This document shows positions 1-5,342 of a DNA stretch of 6,898 bases, piece by piece. A program made the position numbers and the translations under genes. Every line of letters begins with the position of its first letter. Positions within the stretch are counted from its first letter, which is position 1. The notes under the pieces are model-generated. The model saw only the letters and a list, made by a program, of their open reading frames with translations. It searched no databases and had not been told where the DNA came from. Source of the stretch: Gemmatimonadota bacterium (GTDB lineage Bacteria > Gemmatimonadota > Gemmatimonadetes > Longimicrobiales > Longimicrobiaceae); assembly GCA_019240375.1 (NCBI GenBank), contig JAFAYN010000094.1, forward strand, positions 1-6,898, read 5' to 3'.

Positions 1-759
1 GTGGCGGGGACCCTCCAGGGACTCCTGACGCTGGCGGAGGAGGGGGGCGGCGGCGACGCGGTGGAGCGGGCGGGGTGGTGCGCCGAGCACCTGCTGCGGA
101 TGCGGAGGGAGGACCCGGAGAGCGGGCTGCGCGCCTGGGCCACCTCCAGCCCGGTCCCGGAGACGGGGTTCGCCCACGGGAGCTCGGGGATCGCCCACGC
201 CCTCCTGGAGCTCTACCGGCGGACGGAGGATGCGCGGCTGTACGAGGCGGCGATGGAGGCGTTCGCGTTCGAGCGGAGCGTGTACCGCGAGGACCTGCGC
301 GAGTGGCCGGACCGCCGTGACCAGCCCGCCGACCGGCCGCTGATGTCGAGCTGGTGCCACGGGGCGCCGGGGGTGGGGCTGAGCCGGCTCGCGGCGCTGG
401 ACGTGGTCCGTCCCGACGACGAGCCCGGGGTCGCGTCGGACCTCCTGCTCGCCCTGAAGAAGACCAGCGCCGCGGGGGTACATGGGATGAACAACCTGTG
501 CTGCGGCACCTTCGGACGGGTGGACGTCCTCCTGGAAGCCGGCCGGCGGCTGGAAAACCCCACGCTGGAGCGCCAGGCCCGGCGCATGGCGGACGAGTGC
601 CTGGAGCGCACGGAGGGGCTCGGCTTCGTCCTCCCCGACTACGCGGAGGAGGAGCCGCACCTCCGCGCGGGGCTCTGGCAGGGGCTCGCCGGGGTCGGGT
701 ACGCCCTCCTGCGCCTGGCGGACCCGGAGCGGTACCCCTGCATCCTGCGGATGGCCTGA
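1..759 (+). CDS. Lanthionine synthetase cyclase, LanM/LanC-like C-terminal part, probably 5'-incomplete
   Basis: This is the C-terminal part of a lanthipeptide cyclase, the zinc enzyme that activates Cys thiols for addition to dehydroalanine/dehydrobutyrine. Seen, numbered from the first base: GFAHGSSG (56-63), an ERS...EWPDRR stretch (91-106) typical of LanM cyclase domains, SSWCHGAPG (116-124), NNLCCG (164-169) and a C-terminal GLAGVGYALLRLADP block (228-242). Predicted zinc ligands are C119, C167 and C168. The usual Cys-His-Gly is Cys-Cys-Gly, as known for the ProcM-like LanM clade. A free-standing LanC is about 400 residues and LanM about 1000; only 252 codons are visible and the N-terminal barrel motifs are absent. 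The GTG at base 1 is therefore probably internal and the gene starts upstream. It ends in TGA two bases before the next gene. The cyclase-family call is firm. Whether a LanM dehydratase domain lies upstream cannot be seen, and a remnant or short LanC remains possible. Confidence 0.88.
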   Translation: MAGTLQGLLTLAEEGGGGDAVERAGWCAEHLLRMRREDPESGLRAWATSSPVPETGFAHGSSGIAHALLELYRRTEDARLYEAAMEAFAFERSVYREDLREWPDRRDQPADRPLMSSWCHGAPGVGLSRLAALDVVRPDDEPGVASDLLLALKKTSAAGVHGMNNLCCGTFGRVDVLLEAGRRLENPTLERQARRMADECLERTEGLGFVLPDYAEEEPHLRAGLWQGLAGVGYALLRLADPERYPCILRMA

Positions 760-761
760 CC

Positions 762-1523
762 GTGGCCGACCTCGCGCAGGGGGAGGACCTCCTCCCGGGC
801 CGCCCCGACGACCGGCACACCCGGGCCGCCCGCGAGCTCCTGGCGGCGTTGCGGGAGCGGTTTCCGTCCGCCTGCCTCGCGGTGAGCGGGTCGGTGGGGC
901 GGGGGACCCACCACGCCAGGAGCGACCTGGACCTGATCGTCCTGGACGCGGGGATCCGCCGGGAGATGCACTTCGGCTTCCGCCATCGGGGCATCCCCGT
1001 CACGGTGCTCGCGGCGGTCCCGGGGCTCGGACCGGGGCTGCGCGGCGAGGCCGCGTCGCCGCCCCGCTTCGAGAGCGACGCGCTCCCCTTCCTGCGGGAC
1101 AGCGCCGTCGTCCACGACCCGGCGGGCGAGTACGTCCGGATGCGGGAGAGCCTGGCGCGCGCGGTCGCCGAGGCGCCTGACCCGGGGGAGCACGCCCTCC
1201 GTCTCTGCGCGGTCGCCGGTCGGCTCCTGGCCGGCGTGGAGCGCAGCGACGACCCGGTGGAGCGGGGAAGGCTCCTGGCCGACCTCTTTTCCGCCCTCCT
1301 CCAGGCATGGTGTCTCCAGCAGGGAGTGACGCACGAGAGCAAGGGGGAGTCGGGGAGGGTGCCCGCACTCATGAGGGAGCGCGACCCCGGCCTCCACGCC
1401 CTGCTCTCCGCCGCGCTCCCGCTCCGCGCCGCTTCGGCGGCACCGCTGCGCCGGGCGATCGCCCGGCTCCACACCCCTTCCCACCCTGTACCGCGACCAC
1501 CGGAGGAACATGGCTCGGAGTGA
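762..1523 (+). CDS. Nucleotidyltransferase-fold protein (GS...DxD), lanthipeptide operon accessory
   Basis: A 253-residue protein with the signature of the pol-beta-like nucleotidyltransferase superfamily. A helix (about 18-33) is followed by a strand and SGSVGRG (42-48), then SDLDLIVL (54-61), giving the GS motif (G43-S44) and metal-binding D55 and D57. The third acidic residue often found on a later strand is not evident: the candidate strand reads IPVTVLAAV (78-86). The C-terminal half (about 125-235) looks helical and Ala/Leu/Arg-rich, like helical domains that follow such catalytic domains. The start is inferred. The reading frame is open far upstream but overlaps gene 1 there, and GTG at 762 gives a normal lead-in to the fold. 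It lies two bases after the gene 1 stop and has no clear Shine-Dalgarno, which suggests coupled translation. The end overlaps the dehydratase gene by 14 bases. Substrate is unknown; antibiotic, tRNA or peptide nucleotidylation are all possible. The fold is fairly sure, the function is not. Confidence 0.75.
   Translation: MADLAQGEDLLPGRPDDRHTRAARELLAALRERFPSACLAVSGSVGRGTHHARSDLDLIVLDAGIRREMHFGFRHRGIPVTVLAAVPGLGPGLRGEAASPPRFESDALPFLRDSAVVHDPAGEYVRMRESLARAVAEAPDPGEHALRLCAVAGRLLAGVERSDDPVERGRLLADLFSALLQAWCLQQGVTHESKGESGRVPALMRERDPGLHALLSAALPLRAASAAPLRRAIARLHTPSHPVPRPPEEHGSE
1502..1506 (+). promoter_or_regulatory. Ribosome binding site of the LanB glutamylation gene
   Basis: GGAGG lies three bases before the ATG at 1510, inside the end of the nucleotidyltransferase gene. 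The spacing is short but usable. It supports ATG 1510 as the start and is the clearest Shine-Dalgarno in the window. Confidence 0.6.
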
Positions 1524-4383
1524 AGGATGGACCCCCGCCGGCCTCTTTCCGGACTTCGTCTGCCGCCTTTCGGGGCTCCCCACCCGCTACGTGGAATCGC
1601 TCCGGGCACACGGGTGCGCGCGCCTGCTGGAGCGCCTGCACGAGGTCGACGAGCGCCTGGAGGAGGAGCGCGAGCCGGTGTCCGGGGTGCTGCACCGGGC
1701 CGTGGGCGCCACCGGCGACGCGGCGCTCCGTCGGCGGCTCCTGCAGCTCCGGCGCAACCTCTTCCGGCTGGATCCGGGGCGCGAGGCCGACATGCAGGCC
1801 GCCCGCGCGGTCCTGGCCCCGGCCGATCGGGAGCGGGTGGACGCCTTCCGGGAGGGGGTGGAGGAGCAGCGCAGCCTGGAGGCGGCGCTCCGCGACGCGT
1901 ACCGGGCCGAGACCGAGGCCACGCGAGAGGAGTTCCGGCGCCTCCTGGACGACGAGGGGTTCCAGTCCGGGCTCCTCCTTTCCAGCCGCTCGCTGTATGA
2001 GGCGCAGGCGCGCTACCGCGCCGCGTCCGGGGCGGAGCTGGGCGGCGCCGAGGACAAGACGGAGCGTGCCCTGCTCCGCTACTTCACGCGCGCCGCCATG
2101 AAGGCCACTCCCTTCAGCTCGCTCTGTGTGGTCCTCCCCGGCGTCTTCGAGGAAGCGGAGGCCGACGAGCCCGCCGGGATCCGGCTGGAGCGGGTCCCCG
2201 ATCCACGTGCCCGGCGGAGCCTGGTGCGGCTCAACAAGACGCTCCTCGCCTCCCTGGCGAGCCACTTCCAGCGGCACCCGCCCACCCGCCGCCGGCTCCA
2301 GGTGGAGCGGAACCCCACGCTCATGGAGGAGGGGGACCGGCTCGTCTTCCTGGCGGTGCGGCAGGGGCGCGAGGTCTTCCAGCGGGTCGACCGGAACCCG
2401 GTCCTGGACCTGACCGCCGGGGTCGTGGCGGAGCGCGGCCCCGTCCGCTACGCCGATCTGGTGGAGGCGCTCCTGGGGCACCCCGACCTGGAAGCCTCGG
2501 AGGAGGAGGTCACGGCGTACCTGGACCGGCTCCTGGACGCGGGGTTCCTCCGCTTCCGCTTCGGGATCCGGGAGCAGGACGTGGACTGGGACCTGCGGCT
2601 CCGGGAGTTCCTGGAGGAGACGGACGACGAGCAGGCCCGGGCGGCGGCGGAGGCGCTGGCGGGGTTGCGCGCGCTGGCCGGGCGGTACGGGAGCGCCTCC
2701 GCGCGCGAGCGGCCGGCGCTGCTGGAGGAGAGCCGGGCGACGGTGCAGGGGATGATGCAGGCGCTGGGCGGCAGGACGCCGCAGCGCGGGCCGGCGGTGC
2801 TCCCCTTCTTCGAGGACGTGGGGGGAGAAGGGGAGGCGTACGTCCCCGCCTCCCCCGAGCTGCGCGGGGTGGAGGAGAGCCTGGCCTCGCTGCTCGACGC
2901 CACCCGGCGCCTGGCCTACCCCCGCGCAGACCAGGCCACCATGCGGCACTTCTTCGACACCCACTATGGCGGGGCGCGCGGCGAAGTCCCGGTACTCCGC
3001 TTCTACGAGGACTTCCACCGGGAGCACCTCAAGGAGCACCTGGCCCGCCAGCTGCAGGCCGAGAAGGGGGCGACGGAAGGGCTGGAGGGGTACGACTTCG
3101 AGAACCCGCTCGGGCTGGAGTTCGTGGACGGAATCGAGCGCGCCAAACGCGCGCTCCGCGCGATGATGGCCACGCGCTGGCGGGAGGCTCCGGACGCGGA
3201 GGAGATCGACCTGCGGACGGAGGAGATCGCGGAGGCGATCGGGGAGGTGCCGCAGGTGCCGTCGCGGGGAGTGTCGCTGGAAGCGTTCGTGGAGCTGATC
3301 CCCCGTCGCGGCCCCGGGCACCCCGCCCGGATGGTGCTGACCAAGGGTGGGTACTCGGTGGGGTACGGGAAGTTCTTTTCCCGCTTCCTCTCCCTCTTCC
3401 CCGATGCGTTCCGCCAGCGCCTGATGGCGTCCAACGCCGAGCAGGGCGGCGACACCCTGGCGGAGATCTGCGGCGACGGGAACATGAACGCCAACCTCCA
3501 CCCACCCCTCCTCCCCTGGGAGATCAGCTATCCCACCGGCGAGAGCGGGGTGGCCGAGGAGCAGCTTTCCCTGACCGCGGTGGTGGTGGAGCGCGATCCG
3601 GAAGACCCGCACGCCCTGGTCCTGCGCCACCTGGACACGGGGAGGCGGGTCGTCCCGGTGGACCTGGGGTTCGTCAACCGGCTGGGGCGTCCCCCCCTCC
3701 ACCAGCTCCTCGTCCGCTTCACCCCGGTCTCGGACCTGTACCTGCCGCTCCCCTCCTCGCCGTACGACGGGGTTCCGCCGGAACGGCGCGCGTGGAGGGA
3801 GGACGGCTCCCCCGCCCCGACGATTCCGATCGACCGGCGCCGCTCGGTGGAGCGCCGCCCCCGCATCGTGGTGGACGGGCGGGTGGTGATCGCCCGCGGA
3901 CGCTGGCTGGTGACCTCGCTCCTCCTCCCTCAGAGGGAAAAGGGGGAGGGCTCGTTCGAATTTTTCCTCCGGGTGCAGCGCTGGCGCCGTCGGCACGGGA
4001 TTCCCGCCGAGGCGTACATCCGCCTCTACCCGTGGCCCGAGCTGGAGAGCGAGCCGTCGGAGGGTGGGGAGGAGGCGGAGCGTCGTTCCCCCCCCCGTGT
4101 GGCGCCGAAGCACGACCGCGCTTCGGTGAACCTGACCAAGCCGCAGTACGTGGACTTCCGGAGCCCGCTCCTGGTGAACCTCTTCGGCCGCATCGCCAGC
4201 GGGGTGGATTCCTTCGTCGCGGTACTGGAAGAGCGCTACCCCGCCGCCGGGGACCTCCCCCGGCACGGCGAGGACACGTTCGCGGCGGAGCAGCTCGTCC
4301 AGGTCAACCTCCCCACTGCCCCAGCGTCTCCCGTCCCCTCGCTCCCCGACCATGCGGACGCCCGGATCGAAGCCCTGGTCTGA
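1510..4383 (+). CDS. Lantibiotic dehydratase, glutamylation domain protein of a split LanB
   Basis: A 957-residue LanB N-terminal protein. Known LanB enzymes use glutamyl-tRNA to esterify Ser/Thr of a precursor peptide with glutamate, the first half of dehydration. Seen: KTERALLRYFTRAAMKATPF (183-202), matching the family motif before TPFG; NPTLMEEGDRLVF (268-280) followed by a winged-helix-like stretch (about 300-350) where the leader-binding element lies in NisB; HYGG...VPVLRFYEDF (485-502); GYGKFFSRFLSLF (618-630); AEICGDGNMNANLHPPLLPWEISYP (651-675); the RPRIVVDGRVVIARGRW block (783-799); and KPQYVDFRSPLLV (877-889). The elimination domain that follows in NisB-type LanB is not here but in the next gene. 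Odd points: the family R-x-x-x-R-x-T triad reads R194, K198, T200, and a charged insert (about 843-872) contains a run of nine C. It overlaps the preceding gene by 14 bases and the next by 32. Cytoplasmic; no signal or membrane segment seen. Confidence 0.93.
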   Translation: MARSEGWTPAGLFPDFVCRLSGLPTRYVESLRAHGCARLLERLHEVDERLEEEREPVSGVLHRAVGATGDAALRRRLLQLRRNLFRLDPGREADMQAARAVLAPADRERVDAFREGVEEQRSLEAALRDAYRAETEATREEFRRLLDDEGFQSGLLLSSRSLYEAQARYRAASGAELGGAEDKTERALLRYFTRAAMKATPFSSLCVVLPGVFEEAEADEPAGIRLERVPDPRARRSLVRLNKTLLASLASHFQRHPPTRRRLQVERNPTLMEEGDRLVFLAVRQGREVFQRVDRNPVLDLTAGVVAERGPVRYADLVEALLGHPDLEASEEEVTAYLDRLLDAGFLRFRFGIREQDVDWDLRLREFLEETDDEQARAAAEALAGLRALAGRYGSASARERPALLEESRATVQGMMQALGGRTPQRGPAVLPFFEDVGGEGEAYVPASPELRGVEESLASLLDATRRLAYPRADQATMRHFFDTHYGGARGEVPVLRFYEDFHREHLKEHLARQLQAEKGATEGLEGYDFENPLGLEFVDGIERAKRALRAMMATRWREAPDAEEIDLRTEEIAEAIGEVPQVPSRGVSLEAFVELIPRRGPGHPARMVLTKGGYSVGYGKFFSRFLSLFPDAFRQRLMASNAEQGGDTLAEICGDGNMNANLHPPLLPWEISYPTGESGVAEEQLSLTAVVVERDPEDPHALVLRHLDTGRRVVPVDLGFVNRLGRPPLHQLLVRFTPVSDLYLPLPSSPYDGVPPERRAWREDGSPAPTIPIDRRRSVERRPRIVVDGRVVIARGRWLVTSLLLPQREKGEGSFEFFLRVQRWRRRHGIPAEAYIRLYPWPELESEPSEGGEEAERRSPPRVAPKHDRASVNLTKPQYVDFRSPLLVNLFGRIASGVDSFVAVLEERYPAAGDLPRHGEDTFAAEQLVQVNLPTAPASPVPSLPDHADARIEALV
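4088..4096 (+). repeat. Run of nine C inside the dehydratase gene
   Basis: Nine consecutive C encode part of Ser-Pro-Pro (860-862) in a charged, probably flexible insert of the glutamylation protein. The frame is intact as given. A one-base slip would truncate or misframe the last 100 residues, including the conserved KPQYVDFRSP block. It is either a slippage site or simply a spot prone to sequencing error. Confidence 0.7.
4352..4383 (+). other. 32-base gene overlap joining the two halves of the split dehydratase
   Basis: The elimination gene begins (ATG 4352) before the glutamylation gene stops (TGA 4381-4383), in a different frame. In the upstream frame the overlap encodes only the last residues of a poorly conserved tail, so it costs neither protein a conserved motif. 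It suggests translational coupling of partner subunits. Confidence 0.85.
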
Positions 4384-5332
4384 GACGGGGGAGCGCTGGC
4401 TCAGCGGCCACCTCTTCTACGGACCCCACGCGCACCCCGAATCGGGCGACCGGATCCTCCTGGATGTGGTGGGTCCGTTCGTGCGCCGCTCCCTGGAGCG
4501 CGGGTGGATCTCCCGCTACTTCTTCATCCGGTACGGGGAGCTCGGCCCGCACCTCCGGCTTCGCCTGTGCGGCGAGGCGCGGGTGCTGGAGGAGGAGGTC
4601 GGTCCCGCGCTGGAGGAGCAGGTGGGATCCGTCCTCTCCGCGGAGCTCCGGGGGAGCCCCCGTGGCGAGCTCCCCGAGGGTGCCGTCCGGTCGCCGGTGG
4701 AGGCGCTGGTGTGGATCCCCTACCACCCCGAGGTGGCCCGCTACGGGGGGCCCGAAGGGGTGCGGCTGGCCGAGGAGTTCTTCTTCCGCTCCAGCGAGGC
4801 GGTGCTGGACTGCCTGCGTCGCCTGGTCCCGGGCGACCGGGCGCAGCGGCTGGGGATCACCCTGATGGCCCAGGTGGCGGCGCTGGGCGCCTTCACCCGC
4901 GACCCCGCGGAGGCCGCGCTCCTGGCGAGCCGCCTCCGCGACGAGTTCTCGGCCGTGGCGCGGCCGGACGGCGGCGGGGCGGAGCTGCGGAGGCGGTTCG
5001 ACGAGGGATACGAGCGGCAGGCGGCCGCGCTGGGCGGCCGGGTGGAGGCGGTCTGGGAAGCCGTGGGCGAGGGGGCGGAGCTCCCCGCCCCCATGGACGG
5101 GTACCTGGCGGCGACGACGGCGCTCCGGGACGGGATCCACGCCCTGCTGCGGGAGCGGCGGCTGCGTCCCGGGGGAGCGGCCGTGGAAGGGCGGGAGGAA
5201 GCGCACCGGGCGCTGGTTCCCAGCTACGTCCACATGAACAACAACCGCATGGGCGTTTCCAACAACGAGGAGTCGTTCCTCTCCCACATCGTCCAGCGGA
5301 CGCTGGAGCGGTCCACCGCGGCGGCGTCGTAG
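4352..5332 (+). CDS. Lantibiotic dehydratase, glutamate-elimination (SpaB C-terminal-like) protein of a split LanB
   Basis: A 326-residue protein matching the C-terminal domain of LanB, also found as the separate 'thiopeptide-type bacteriocin biosynthesis' domain. In characterised enzymes this domain eliminates glutamate from glutamylated Ser/Thr to leave dehydroamino acids. Seen: ERWLSGHLFYG (14-24), YFFIRYGELGPHLRLRL (56-72), YHPEVARYGG (124-133) and, near the end, SYVHMNNNRMGVSNNEE (291-307). The Arg residues of HLRLR and RYGG and H294 are my candidates for the residues needed for elimination in NisB (R786, R826, H961); exact pairing needs an alignment. The length is normal for a stand-alone elimination protein. 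The ATG at 4352 is the only good start; it lies 32 bases inside the preceding gene with no Shine-Dalgarno, so translation is probably coupled and production of the two half-enzymes linked. Split enzymes of this kind are known in thiopeptide, goadsporin and pinensin pathways. Confidence 0.93.
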   Translation: MRTPGSKPWSETGERWLSGHLFYGPHAHPESGDRILLDVVGPFVRRSLERGWISRYFFIRYGELGPHLRLRLCGEARVLEEEVGPALEEQVGSVLSAELRGSPRGELPEGAVRSPVEALVWIPYHPEVARYGGPEGVRLAEEFFFRSSEAVLDCLRRLVPGDRAQRLGITLMAQVAALGAFTRDPAEAALLASRLRDEFSAVARPDGGGAELRRRFDEGYERQAAALGGRVEAVWEAVGEGAELPAPMDGYLAATTALRDGIHALLRERRLRPGGAAVEGREEAHRALVPSYVHMNNNRMGVSNNEESFLSHIVQRTLERSTAAAS

Positions 5333-5342
5333 CGGGGTGCGG

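Noticed and set aside
354..761. Upstream extension of the nucleotidyltransferase frame to an ATG at 354
   Set aside because: This part runs out of frame through the WCHG and CCG motifs of gene 1 and is Arg/Gly/Pro-rich nonsense. The nucleotidyltransferase homology begins only after 762.
1369..4353. Long minus-strand open frame of 994 codons opposite the dehydratase gene
   Set aside because: It mirrors the plus-strand codons of a well-recognised LanB protein, has biased low-complexity composition and no family motif. Long antisense frames are expected in very GC-rich DNA.
4304..5287. 327-codon minus-strand frame opposite the elimination gene
   Set aside because: No recognisable motifs and wholly antisense to a conserved gene.
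5333..5342. Intergenic space before the LanC-like gene considered as a promoter or regulatory site
   Set aside because: Only 10 bases between genes; no promoter elements can fit and none are seen in the preceding coding end.
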